DNA of 64,000 nt. Origin: JAPOXR01 sp965221815. Lineage in GTDB: Bacteria > Pseudomonadota > Alphaproteobacteria > Rhodobacterales > Rhodobacteraceae. The stretch covers positions 682,001-746,000 of the forward strand of contig OZ244915.1 in assembly GCA_965221815.1 (NCBI GenBank), read 5' to 3'. Within the stretch, counting starts at the first letter, position 1. Each line of letters begins with the position of its first letter. Position numbers and translations under genes: made by a program. This document shows, in pieces, positions 37,349 to 46,319 of this stretch. The notes under the pieces were generated by a model, which was not told where the DNA came from, searched no databases, and saw nothing but the letters and a program-made list of their open reading frames with translations.

Positions 37349-38047
37349 ATGATGGAAACTGAGACTGTCACGCCCCAGCAAGGCGTGGACTTTACGCTTA
37401 TAGGTTTATTTTTTGAAGCCGGACTGGTCGTTCAGTTGGTGATGCTTCTCTTGCTCCTTGCGTCATTCTGGACTTGGGCAATTATTTTTCAGAAATACTT
37501 TAATTTTCGTAGGGTCCGCAGGGATGCTCAGGAATTTGATCGTAAATTCTGGTCAGGTCAACCATTGGACGAACTGTACAGCACGATGGCCCAAAACCCC
37601 AAAGGTGCATCCGAACGGATCTTCTGTGCAGCAATGGATGAATGGAAGAAGTCGCAGCGGACAGACGGGATATTGATTGCGGGGGTGCGTTCCCGGATCG
37701 ATCGATCAATGGGCCTGGCATCGAGTCGTGAAACCGGAAGACTAGTGCAGGGTCTGGGTTTTCTTGCAACTGTGGGTTCAACCGCACCATTTGTCGGTCT
37801 GTTTGGAACCGTTTGGGGGATTATGCGGGTCTTCAGCGAAATCGGCCTGCAGGAAACAACCAGCCTCATTGTCGTTGCTCCCGGAATTGGTGAAGCGTTG
37901 GCTGCGACAGCACTTGGTTTGCTTGCGGCGATTCCGGCCGTGGTTTTCTACAATAGTCTGTCGGGTGCAGCTGAGCGCCTCGCCGATAATTTCGAGAACT
38001 TTTCGGAGGAATTCTCGACCATCATATCGCGCCAGTTGGACGATTAA
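37349..38047 (+). CDS. tolQ: Tol-Pal system proton-channel subunit TolQ
   Basis: Inner-membrane motor subunit that, with TolR, uses the proton gradient to energise TolA during outer-membrane constriction. The 232 residues include an N-terminal membrane helix (VVQLVMLLLLLASFWTWAII), a large cytoplasmic loop, and two C-terminal helices (FLATVGSTAPFVGLFGTVWG and ALAATALGLLAAIPAVVFYN) with the family's conserved Thr/Pro residues. It begins ATG 37349, right after the island edge. tolR follows with a 1-bp gap. Confidence 0.95.
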   Translation: MMETETVTPQQGVDFTLIGLFFEAGLVVQLVMLLLLLASFWTWAIIFQKYFNFRRVRRDAQEFDRKFWSGQPLDELYSTMAQNPKGASERIFCAAMDEWKKSQRTDGILIAGVRSRIDRSMGLASSRETGRLVQGLGFLATVGSTAPFVGLFGTVWGIMRVFSEIGLQETTSLIVVAPGIGEALAATALGLLAAIPAVVFYNSLSGAAERLADNFENFSEEFSTIISRQLDD

Positions 38048-38048
38048 A

Positions 38049-38525
38049 TTGCCTTCCCCGGTTTATCGATCAGAGCCACAGAAAGGTCGGCGACGAACAA
38101 AGTTCCGTCCCATGGCGGAAATCAATGTCACGCCGTTTGTTGATGTTGTCCTTGTCTTGTTGATCATCTTTATTGTGGCCGCACCGCTGCTGACAGTTGG
38201 CATACCGGTTCAACTGCCGGAAACCAAAGCCAATCCGCTCCCTTCTGAGCCTGAGCAGCCATTGACGCTATCAGTTGCCGTTGATGGGCGGGTTGCTCTG
38301 CAATCATCAGAAATTCCCCGGGAAGAATTGATTGCGAGATTGACTGCCGTGATTGAGGAACGTGATTCGGATCGGATCTATGTTCGCGGTGACCGTGATG
38401 CGCGCTATGAGGTGATCATGAAGGTCATGGGAGATCTGAACGATGCAGGATTCCGAAATATCGGGTTGGTGACGAACAGCGAAGAGACCCGTGATGACAT
38501 CGCCGCCAGCGATTTGTCGAACTGA
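38049..38525 (+). CDS. tolR: Tol-Pal system subunit TolR
   Basis: A 158-residue ExbD/TolR protein. A basic N-terminal segment (QKGRRRTKFRPMAEINVTPF) precedes the single membrane helix, which carries the proton-conducting Asp in VDVVLVLLIIFIVAAPLL; the periplasmic domain includes VAVDGRVALQ and VRGDRDARYE. I choose TTG 38049, directly after the tolQ stop, because it keeps the basic leader seen in other alphaproteobacterial TolR; ATG 38114 is too close to the membrane helix. Confidence 0.92.
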   Translation: MPSPVYRSEPQKGRRRTKFRPMAEINVTPFVDVVLVLLIIFIVAAPLLTVGIPVQLPETKANPLPSEPEQPLTLSVAVDGRVALQSSEIPREELIARLTAVIEERDSDRIYVRGDRDARYEVIMKVMGDLNDAGFRNIGLVTNSEETRDDIAASDLSN

Positions 38526-38637
38526 GGCGGTTGCCAAAAGCAATTGCCCGATCGTGGCTGTATCAAATGTCAAGTTTGCCTATGAAAGGATATTTGCAAA
38601 CCGCTGTTATCGTCTCTCAGTCGCAAGGGATGCGTAA

Positions 38638-39852
38638 ATGCGCATCGGCGCCATATTATCGGCAGCGTTGCATGCCACGATCCTGTATGCTGTCATTTTC
38701 AGTGGTTTTGATGACAGGAGCGTGAAACAACCTGTGTTCGAGTATACGGATATCGCACTGATTTCAGAAGAAGAGTTTCACTTATTGCAGACCGAAGCCA
38801 GCGTTGAGACTGTTGAGGAGGTGTCGACTCCGACGCCGCCGGAATCCGTGGAGCCGCCGGTGCCTCCCCCGATTGCCGAGTCGCGGCCGCCTGAGCCATC
38901 GTCGGAGCCGAAGATACAGCCGCAGCCCGAGCCAGAGTCGCTGCCGCCGCCTGCCCAAGAGACCGTGCCGACAGTTGCGGCGGAGATTGATACCGCGCGC
39001 AGCTCCCCGACCCCGGTGGCTGAACGCGAAGCCGTCTCGATCGCTGACGAAGTCACCCGACCTGAGGAGGCAGCTCGCCAGGATGCAGATTTTGTTGCTC
39101 CCGATGCCGTGCCTGAACCGCAAGTTGAAAATCTTGAAAGCGATAGTGAGGCGCAAACTGCCGATTCATCATCAGTAACGACTCCAGAAGATGAGGATGT
39201 CGTGGTCGAGCCCGCAGAACAGTCTCACTTGCCGCAAGCATCTTTGGAAACCGTTACCGAGGCTGATGAAACGGAGGCAAAGGCATTGCAGGTCAGCCGC
39301 CCGATGCGGCGCCCGATACGTGTCGCTGATATCCCAGACAGATCCGATGCGGGAGTGGAGACACAGTCAGGAGACCAAGAGGAGATGGTCAAGACACCAG
39401 AACCAGAGATCGCGCAACCAGAACAGGAACTTGATATTGCGTCACTTATTGCTCAGGACATACGCGAACAGGCTTTACGGGCAGAGGTGGAGTCCAGTCA
39501 ACCCGAAACTGCGGAAAGCGTGGCTTCACAGCGGCTGTCAGCGCGTGAGCACGAGGGCCTCAAGAGAGCCATACAGAACTGCTGGAATATTGGCTCTCTG
39601 TCTGATGCCGCCAGATTTATTGTGGTGACTGTTGAGGTGGAACTCGATCTGAGCGGCCGCCCCATTCCTGGCTCACTTGAATTGCTCAACACAACGACTG
39701 GCCCCGAAGAAGCAAGAATGAGAGCTTTCGAGGCGGCCCGCCGCGCTGTCTTGCGCTGCCTGAATCAGGGATATGAATTACCTCGCGATAAGTATGAATC
39801 GTGGCGAAAAGTCGAAATCGAGTTTAATCCTGAGGAAATGAGGAACCGATAA
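38638..39852 (+). CDS. tolA: Tol-Pal system protein TolA
   Basis: A 404-residue trans-periplasmic protein. An N-terminal anchor (ILSAALHATILYAVIFSGF) is followed by a long low-complexity Pro/Glu-rich region (about residues 55-290), then a compact C-terminal domain (GLKRAIQNCWN, then VVTVEVELDLSGRPIPGSLE, and AARRAVLRCLNQGYELP) that binds TolB/Pal. The Glu/Pro-rich middle replaces the Ala/Lys-rich helix of enterobacterial TolA, as in other alphaproteobacteria. Its stop overlaps the tolB start (TAATG). Confidence 0.9.
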   Translation: MRIGAILSAALHATILYAVIFSGFDDRSVKQPVFEYTDIALISEEEFHLLQTEASVETVEEVSTPTPPESVEPPVPPPIAESRPPEPSSEPKIQPQPEPESLPPPAQETVPTVAAEIDTARSSPTPVAEREAVSIADEVTRPEEAARQDADFVAPDAVPEPQVENLESDSEAQTADSSSVTTPEDEDVVVEPAEQSHLPQASLETVTEADETEAKALQVSRPMRRPIRVADIPDRSDAGVETQSGDQEEMVKTPEPEIAQPEQELDIASLIAQDIREQALRAEVESSQPETAESVASQRLSAREHEGLKRAIQNCWNIGSLSDAARFIVVTVEVELDLSGRPIPGSLELLNTTTGPEEARMRAFEAARRAVLRCLNQGYELPRDKYESWRKVEIEFNPEEMRNR

Positions 39853-41183
39853 TGATGGCACGTATTTGGACAACAGTTGTATTGGTGACAACTCTGGTCT
39901 TTGCGGCAGAGCATGTCAGGGCTCAGGAGCAACGCGTGCCGCTTCGTATCGTGATCACCGAAGGTGTGATCGAACCGATGCCGATTGCTCTGCCAACATT
40001 TTCGGTCAGTAACCCCGGCGATCGCGAACTCGCCAGTCAGATCACCGCGGTTATCTTCAACGACCTGACGGGGACAGGTCTGTTTCGTCGTATCCCGCCA
40101 GATGCCTATCTGTCTTCGGACACCGGAGCGGATTCACGTATTCGCTTCGCTGACTGGAGGGCGATCAATGCACAGGCATTAATTGCAGGTTCTGTGGTCA
40201 CCGCAAACGATGTCATCGAAGTGAATTTCCGGCTATTCGATGTTTTTGCAGAGTCTGAATTTGGCAAGGGCGTGCGGTTCACCTCGGATGTTGGCAGTTG
40301 GCGACGCGTTGCTCACAAGATTGCTGATTCAATTTACCAGAGAATCACTGGCGAGCTGCCTTATTTCGACTCTCAAGTGGCATTCATCTCGGAATCCGGC
40401 GCAAAAGGGAATCGAATGAAGCAACTTGCAATAATGGACTATGACGGTGCCAACGCGCGTGCACTCACCGACGGTACAGACATTGTCCTCGCTCCACGAT
40501 TCTCTCCAGATGGCGCGCTTCTGATCTATACATCCTACGAAACTGGCACACCAAGTGTCTACTTGCTCAATTTGCGGACTGGAGCCAGACAGGCGGTTCT
40601 GCAAAATCCTGATATGGCCTTTGCACCCCGGTTCTTCCCTGACGGTGGGAAGGTCGTATTGTCGCTCACGATCGATGGGAACACAGACATTTTTGAGGTC
40701 GAATTGGGCAACCGTAAGGTCCGAAGATTAACCAGTAGCGCGGCGATCGACACGGCACCTTCGGTATCACCCGATGGCAACTGGATTGCATTTGAGTCCG
40801 ACCGAAGCCGCAGACAACAGATTTACATCATGCGGGCTCACGACGGTGAGCCAAGGCGGATCAGCTTTGGAGAGGGGCGTTACGGAACCCCTGTCTGGTC
40901 ACCCACAGGCGATTATATTGCCTTCACCAAACAGTATCGTGGCCGATTTCATATTGGCGTAATGCGCGCCGATGGCAGTGATGAGCGCATACTGACCGCG
41001 TCATTTCTCGATGAAGGCCCGACATGGTCACCCAACGGCCGCAATCTTATGTTCTTCCGTGAGGAGCCCGGGGAATCGGGCGGGCCATCAATCTACTCGG
41101 TGGATGTTTACGGCCGCAATCTCCGGCGCATCAACACGCCGCAATTCGGGTCTGACCCGTCTTGGTCGCCGATCCGCCGTTAA
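39852..41183 (+). CDS. tolB: Tol-Pal system beta-propeller protein TolB
   Basis: A 443-residue periplasmic protein with a signal peptide (cleavage near HVRAQEQ), an N-terminal TolB domain, and a six-bladed propeller built from PD40-type repeats (APRFSPDGALLIYTS, APSVSPDGNWIAFESDRS, TPVWSPTGDYIAFTK, GPTWSPNGRNLMFF). It links Pal and TolA during cell division. Two adjacent ATGs at 39852/39855 could be used. Confidence 0.95.
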   Translation: MMARIWTTVVLVTTLVFAAEHVRAQEQRVPLRIVITEGVIEPMPIALPTFSVSNPGDRELASQITAVIFNDLTGTGLFRRIPPDAYLSSDTGADSRIRFADWRAINAQALIAGSVVTANDVIEVNFRLFDVFAESEFGKGVRFTSDVGSWRRVAHKIADSIYQRITGELPYFDSQVAFISESGAKGNRMKQLAIMDYDGANARALTDGTDIVLAPRFSPDGALLIYTSYETGTPSVYLLNLRTGARQAVLQNPDMAFAPRFFPDGGKVVLSLTIDGNTDIFEVELGNRKVRRLTSSAAIDTAPSVSPDGNWIAFESDRSRRQQIYIMRAHDGEPRRISFGEGRYGTPVWSPTGDYIAFTKQYRGRFHIGVMRADGSDERILTASFLDEGPTWSPNGRNLMFFREEPGESGGPSIYSVDVYGRNLRRINTPQFGSDPSWSPIRR

Positions 41184-41525
41184 TCCATCAGTGAGTCAGG
41201 CTAATTGTCAAGCGGTTTCATTGGGTTTGTGGAAACGGATACACTGTAACGACAGACAGTCGTTGAGTTGACGCGTCCCAGATCACCGCTTTTCGCTGAA
41301 AAGTACGGAATCATTCTGACTGCGATCACGCCGGATCCGGGTGCGGCAGCAGTTACGGTTATTCAAGGTCATTCGACCAGTCAACGCAGTAACGGTTTCA
41401 GGGGCAGATATCTTGCCGTGCTCAATATGAGATTGAAGTGAGGTCATCACACAAAAATCACTTTACTTTTTTGGCTTAGAAACTAGTTTGAACGCAAACA
41501 ACAATGTCAACAGAGAGGCAGTCGG
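41184..41525. other. tolB-pal spacer, no gene
   Basis: A 342-bp gap, longer than usual between tolB and pal. I see no convincing coding sequence or RNA. Weak promoter-like hexamers exist (for example TTGGGT followed by TACACT near 41241), but none is well spaced. pal is often expressed more highly than tolB, so an internal promoter would be expected here. Confidence 0.4.
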
Positions 41526-42044
41526 ATGAAATTGAAGGTGGTGGTCTCGCTTGTGTCGCTTGCTGCATTGGTGGCATGCTCCGGCGATGTGCTTGATACG
41601 GGCGTTACCGGGGATGCTTCTGGTGGGCTTGGCGGTGGTGGTATCGGACAGGCTGAGTTGCAGAATTATGAACCTGACTCGCCGGAATATTTTACCGAAC
41701 TCATTGGCAACACGATCTATTTTGAGGTTGATCAGAGCGTGATTTCGGAGGATTCCGCAGCTGTGCTGAGACAGCAGGCACAATGGCTGAATCAAAACAC
41801 AGAATATTCGGTTTTGGTTGAGGGTCATGCCGATGAACAGGGAACTCGCGAATATAACCTTGCATTGGGTGCACGCCGTGCGGCGGCCGTGAAGTCCTTT
41901 TTGACTGATCTGGGTGTCGCGGATATCCGTCTCGCGACTGTCACCTATGGCAAGGAACGCCCAGTGGCAGTCTGCTCTTCAGAGACTTGCTGGTCAAAAA
42001 ACCGCCGTTCCGTCTCCGTTGTCGAAAGAGAATCTGGCGGGTAA
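41526..42044 (+). CDS. pal: Peptidoglycan-associated lipoprotein Pal
   Basis: A 172-residue outer-membrane lipoprotein. The lipobox LVAC (Cys19) follows a short signal peptide, then comes a glycine-rich linker, and the OmpA-like peptidoglycan-binding domain (FEVDQSVISEDSAAVLRQQA, then VEGHADEQGTREYNLALGAR). It anchors the outer membrane to the cell wall and is recycled to division sites by TolQRAB. ybgF starts one base after its stop. Confidence 0.95.
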   Translation: MKLKVVVSLVSLAALVACSGDVLDTGVTGDASGGLGGGGIGQAELQNYEPDSPEYFTELIGNTIYFEVDQSVISEDSAAVLRQQAQWLNQNTEYSVLVEGHADEQGTREYNLALGARRAAAVKSFLTDLGVADIRLATVTYGKERPVAVCSSETCWSKNRRSVSVVERESGG

Positions 42045-42944
42045 ATGTACACACGCGTCAAGCTTCTCGGCATCATCGTATCCTTGCTGTTGTTGCCGGT
42101 TTGGCCAGGTCTCGCGCAGCTGCCGGAAGCTGATGACCCGGATGAAACTCCAAATGTGCCGCAAGCGATGGAGACACAGGAAAGATTGGCGGACATCCGC
42201 AGTCAACTGCTGCACCTCTATGGTCAGATGGCAAGCTTGCGCGCTGAGTTGATCCCTGTTGCCCCTGGTACGGATGAGGCGTCGCTTCAACATGTTGAAA
42301 TTTCAGTTCTTTCTGCGCGGCAACGACTTGACGGTTTGGAAGAGGAGTTGCGGATTGCAATTTCCAAAATCGAAGAACTGGAATTTCGAATCCTGCGTAT
42401 TGCGGCTGATGGAAACAACCAGATCCGTGACTTGGAATTCACCCTCGCTGAGATTACGGGGACGGACTTATCTCTGCTATCACCGGGCAGGCCGTTAGGT
42501 GAGGAGCCCGATGAGTTGCCCGTGCAAAGTGCAGATGAGACAGTGATCGTTGCCGACCTGTCATCTCTCGAGCAGCAGCAGTTCCAGGAAGCGTTTCTGA
42601 GCTACCAGAGCCGTGATATTGAGGGCGCTCGGGAGCGGCTGAATAACCTGATTGCGGCGTACCCGGATGGCAGTTATGTCAGTGAAGCATATTATTACCT
42701 TGGTGAAACACTGATTCATGCCGAAGATTGGCAAGCGGCGGGCGTTGCATTCTTCAACGCTTTCAACAAGAATCAATCAGGACCCATGGCGCCGAAAGCA
42801 CTCTTGCGACTGGGCGAGAGCCTTGCAATGCTCGACCGGCAGGTTGATGCCTGCGAAATTATGCAGCATGTTGGTGAGATGTTTCCCGGTTCTGGAGAAG
42901 CCGGACTTGCAGATTCTAAGTTCGTTGAGCTGGAGTGCGGTTGA
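42045..42944 (+). CDS. cpoB: Cell division coordinator CpoB (YbgF)
   Basis: A 299-residue periplasmic protein with a signal peptide (cleavage near GLAQL), an N-terminal coiled-coil trimerisation region (about residues 40-130) and C-terminal TPR repeats (FQEAFLSYQSRDIEGARERL, YYLGETLIHAEDWQAAGVAF, LRLGESLAMLDRQVDACEIM). It coordinates peptidoglycan synthesis with outer-membrane constriction and is the standard last gene of the tol-pal cluster. Its end overlaps tilS. Confidence 0.92.
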   Translation: MYTRVKLLGIIVSLLLLPVWPGLAQLPEADDPDETPNVPQAMETQERLADIRSQLLHLYGQMASLRAELIPVAPGTDEASLQHVEISVLSARQRLDGLEEELRIAISKIEELEFRILRIAADGNNQIRDLEFTLAEITGTDLSLLSPGRPLGEEPDELPVQSADETVIVADLSSLEQQQFQEAFLSYQSRDIEGARERLNNLIAAYPDGSYVSEAYYYLGETLIHAEDWQAAGVAFFNAFNKNQSGPMAPKALLRLGESLAMLDRQVDACEIMQHVGEMFPGSGEAGLADSKFVELECG

Positions 42945-44155
42945 AAGACAACAGCAAGCGTGATCTTTTCCATTCTTTCGAGCACCGTTTTGCTCTCGGA
43001 GATGGCGTGCATGTCGCGGTGGCGGTTTCAGGTGGCGGCGATTCGATTGCACTCTTGTCACTGTTGTCTGAATGGAGCGTTATAAGCGGAATTCGCCTCT
43101 CAGCGGTGACTGTCGATCACGGGATCCGGCCGGAGGCACAACAGGAATATGCTATTGCTGCGACGACATCGCAGCAATTCTCAATTGATCACACATTGCT
43201 ACGTTGGAATCCGACAAAAAGTGGCAATCTTCAAGATCAAGCACGGCGGGCTCGTTATCGACTGATTGCAGACTGGGCGAAGTCGAATGGGATTCCATCG
43301 GTCGCTCTTGCCCACACAGCGGATGACCAGGCGGAAACCGTATTGATGAATCTTGCCCGCGGTTCGGGTGTCGATGGACTGAGCGCCATGCCAATGGAAC
43401 TCAAGAGACATGACATTCTTTGGTTGCGCCCACTGCTCGGAACGCGGAGAAAGTCTCTTCGGACATATCTTTGTAAAAGAGGGCTTGCCTGGGCGGATGA
43501 TCCGAGCAACGAAAATTTGAACTTTGATCGGGCCAAGTTTCGTCAACTTCTCGGTCAATCTTCCAAACTTGGTCTGTCGACAAACCGGCTCGTGGCCACC
43601 TCAATGCGTATGCAGGAAGCCCGACAGGTGCTTGAACAGGCGACCAATCATGCCGCACGGACGTGCGCTGTTCGGACGTCACTTGGCGAAGTTCTCTTCA
43701 ACGATCAGTTCTGGCAGTTCCCTTTGGATACCCGCATGCGACTTGCCGCAGACGCGCTACGGGCTGTCTCGGGCCGTGAGTACCGTCCACGATATAAATC
43801 CCTGATGAATGCCTTGGAGAGAGTGCAACGATCTACGACCACGATTTCGGGTTGTATCTTGACACCCAAGAGCGCGGGTGGATTTCTGGTGATGCGGGAA
43901 TTCGCCGCTTGTGGCCCGCCAGTTGATGCGCTGGAAGTCTGGGACGGCCGATGGCGGTTGCAGCAATCTGACCCGCCATCGGGCAGCGCAATTGCCGGTC
44001 TTGGCTCTGCCGGTCGAGGTCGATTCATGTCGACACCTGCGCTTTGGCTGGATGGCGAGCTTTGGGCCTCACCTTTTGCTGGGATTCGCACGGAATGGAC
44101 CTTTGAATATTGTCATCACGGTCCTTGCTGGGGGAGATTTTCACAAGCAAGTTGA
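42935..44155 (+). CDS. tilS: tRNA(Ile)-lysidine synthase TilS
   Basis: Converts C34 of the tRNA-Ile(CAU) anticodon to lysidine. The PP-loop VAVSGGGDSIALLSLL (about residues 28-43) and the partner motifs VDHGIRPEAQQEY and ALAHTADDQAETVLMNLARG are present, followed by the substrate-recognition regions (DPSNENLNFDRAKFR). The start is GTG 42935 or TTG 42941, both inside the cpoB end. The C-terminal domain is short, as in other alphaproteobacteria. Confidence 0.92.
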   Translation: MRLKDNSKRDLFHSFEHRFALGDGVHVAVAVSGGGDSIALLSLLSEWSVISGIRLSAVTVDHGIRPEAQQEYAIAATTSQQFSIDHTLLRWNPTKSGNLQDQARRARYRLIADWAKSNGIPSVALAHTADDQAETVLMNLARGSGVDGLSAMPMELKRHDILWLRPLLGTRRKSLRTYLCKRGLAWADDPSNENLNFDRAKFRQLLGQSSKLGLSTNRLVATSMRMQEARQVLEQATNHAARTCAVRTSLGEVLFNDQFWQFPLDTRMRLAADALRAVSGREYRPRYKSLMNALERVQRSTTTISGCILTPKSAGGFLVMREFAACGPPVDALEVWDGRWRLQQSDPPSGSAIAGLGSAGRGRFMSTPALWLDGELWASPFAGIRTEWTFEYCHHGPCWGRFSQAS

Positions 44156-44221
44156 ATTGGTTGCAGATGGCCACTACATTGCAGTGAAAGCGAAGGGTAC
44201 AAACACGCTTGACTGGGCCGG

Positions 44222-46156
44222 GTGAATGCCGGAGGGTTCCCCTTGGGAAAACATCTGAAGAACTTTATACTTTGGGGCGGACTTTTTGTCCTCGTGATCG
44301 TCCTGTTCAATGTTTTCACCAACGGTCGAAGCATGACGGCGCAGTCCAATCTGCCACTGTCGGCATTTTATGAACGCGTGGAAGCGGGTGATGTCGCCGC
44401 CGTATTACTTGATGGCGAAACGATCATCGCACGGCAATCTGATGGCAGCCAGTTCTCGACCATCCGCCCGCGCGAAGTGGACGTGACATCCTTTCTACTG
44501 GCCCATGATGTTGAGATTGACGCGAAATCACAGGATCCGAGTGGATTCATGTCCATTATCGGCCCCTTGCTTCCCTTCATTATCCTGATCGCGATCTGGT
44601 TCTTCTTCATGAACCGGATGCAAGGGGGTGGACGGGGGGCCTTGGGATTCGGCAAATCGAAGGCCCGACTCTTGAATGAACGCCAGGAGCAGGTGACCTT
44701 TGCCGATGTCGCCGGTATTGATGAAGCGAAGGAAGAACTCGAGGAAATTGTCGATTTCCTGCGTGATCCGGCAAAATTCTCTAAACTCGGTGGTCGAATA
44801 CCCACCGGTGCCTTGCTCGTCGGCTCGCCAGGTACGGGGAAAACCTTGCTGGCCCGGGCCATTGCCGGCGAGGCGGGTGTTCCGTTCTTCTCAATTTCCG
44901 GTTCAGATTTTGTGGAAATGTTCGTTGGCGTTGGCGCGTCGCGTGTCCGGGACATGTTTGAACAGGCGAAGCGCAATTCCCCCTGCATCGTCTTCATCGA
45001 CGAAATCGATGCTGTCGGTCGATCGCGTGGAATCGGGATCGGTGGCGGCAATGATGAGCGTGAGCAGACACTCAATCAGTTGCTGGTGGAAATGGACGGT
45101 TTTGAGCCCAACGATGCCGTCATTATCGTTGCAGCTACCAACCGCCCCGATGTTCTCGATCCGGCACTGCTCAGACCGGGACGATTTGACCGTCAAGTTG
45201 AAGTGCCGAATCCTGATGTCGGTGGGCGGGAGAAAGTTCTCGAAGTCCATGCCCGCAAGATCAAGATCGGACCGGATGTTGATTTGAAAATCATTGCGCG
45301 TGGGACCCCGGGATTTTCCGGGGCGGATCTTGCCAATCTCGTGAACGAGGCGGCGTTACTGGCGGCGCGTGTCGGTCGCAGCTATGTGACCATGGAGGAT
45401 TTTGAGAACGCCAAGGACAAGGTCATGATGGGATCTGAGCGCAGATCACTTGTCATGACGGAGGATGAGAAGAAACTGACGGCCTATCATGAGGCGGGTC
45501 ATGCAATTGTCGGGATGAACATGCCCCAGCATGACCCGATTCATAAGGCGACGATTATCCCGCGTGGCCGTGCTCTTGGTCTTGTTTTGTCACTTCCCGA
45601 ACGCGACCAGTTATCGGTCACCTACACAAAATACATGTCGAAAATTGCCATGGCGATGGGCGGCAAGGCTGCAGAGGAGATCAAGTTCGGGGCTGACAAT
45701 GTAACGTCTGGTGCTGCATCTGACATCAAACAGGTGACCCGTATTGCTCGCGCAATGGTGACGCAGTTTGGAATGTCAGACAAGCTGGGAAATATCGACT
45801 ATGCCCAGGAAACAGATACCTATCTTGGGCCGCTCAACCAGGGCCCGTCAGTCAGTCCTGCAACACAGGAAGCTATCGATTCCGAAGTGCGCCGCATCTG
45901 TGAATGGGGCTACGACAAGGCGCGGTCGATATTGCAGGAAAAAGACGCAGATTTGGTGAGGTTGGCCGAGGGGTTACTGGAATATGAAACCCTCACGGGC
46001 GAAGAAATCACTCGGATCCTGCAAGGTGAAGCGATCGATCGCAATGATTCGGATGATGACAAGATGGATCATGCAAGTCGGTTGACTTCCATTCCAAAAA
46101 TGCCGCGCCCCGATTCTGGCAAAGCGGGTAGTCAACTGGAACCCAATCCCACATGA
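44222..46156 (+). CDS. ftsH: ATP-dependent zinc metalloprotease FtsH
   Basis: Full-length 644-residue membrane AAA+ protease that degrades misassembled membrane proteins and regulators. It has a first membrane helix (FILWGGLFVLVIVLFNVF), a periplasmic domain, a second helix (LLPFIILIAIWFFFMN), the AAA module with Walker A GSPGTGKT and Walker B IVFIDEIDAVG, and the protease site HEAGH with a downstream Asp. GTG 44222 is annotated, but TTG 44243 has a better ribosome binding site (GGAGGG at 44231-44236). It follows tilS, as is normal. Confidence 0.95.
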   Translation: MNAGGFPLGKHLKNFILWGGLFVLVIVLFNVFTNGRSMTAQSNLPLSAFYERVEAGDVAAVLLDGETIIARQSDGSQFSTIRPREVDVTSFLLAHDVEIDAKSQDPSGFMSIIGPLLPFIILIAIWFFFMNRMQGGGRGALGFGKSKARLLNERQEQVTFADVAGIDEAKEELEEIVDFLRDPAKFSKLGGRIPTGALLVGSPGTGKTLLARAIAGEAGVPFFSISGSDFVEMFVGVGASRVRDMFEQAKRNSPCIVFIDEIDAVGRSRGIGIGGGNDEREQTLNQLLVEMDGFEPNDAVIIVAATNRPDVLDPALLRPGRFDRQVEVPNPDVGGREKVLEVHARKIKIGPDVDLKIIARGTPGFSGADLANLVNEAALLAARVGRSYVTMEDFENAKDKVMMGSERRSLVMTEDEKKLTAYHEAGHAIVGMNMPQHDPIHKATIIPRGRALGLVLSLPERDQLSVTYTKYMSKIAMAMGGKAAEEIKFGADNVTSGAASDIKQVTRIARAMVTQFGMSDKLGNIDYAQETDTYLGPLNQGPSVSPATQEAIDSEVRRICEWGYDKARSILQEKDADLVRLAEGLLEYETLTGEEITRILQGEAIDRNDSDDDKMDHASRLTSIPKMPRPDSGKAGSQLEPNPT

Positions 46157-46181
46157 TCGATCAGGGAGGATCAGTTCTGAA

Positions 46182-46319
46182 ATGGTTGGGCGTGGAATTG
46201 ACCCAGGCCATGCGGTCCGGGCGGCGATGTGCGATGCCATTCGTGATGCGACTGAAAAGGGCGCGCCGGTCTTGATTCAGACGATGTTGATCCGCCATCA
46301 GTTTCGGGACGTCCGATAA
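46182..46319 (+). CDS. Small ORF between the two ftsH genes
   Basis: A 45-codon frame that overlaps the next start (TAATG). The text GRGIDPGHAVRAAMCDAIRD faintly resembles the start of Lin0512-family small proteins, but it is too short for one and could be a remnant. It is not the missing FtsH periplasmic domain as far as I can see. Confidence 0.3.
   Translation: MVGRGIDPGHAVRAAMCDAIRDATEKGAPVLIQTMLIRHQFRDVR

Noticed and set aside
46182..46319. Missing N-terminus of the second FtsH in this small frame
   Set aside because: The 45 residues lack a membrane helix and do not resemble the FtsH periplasmic domain.
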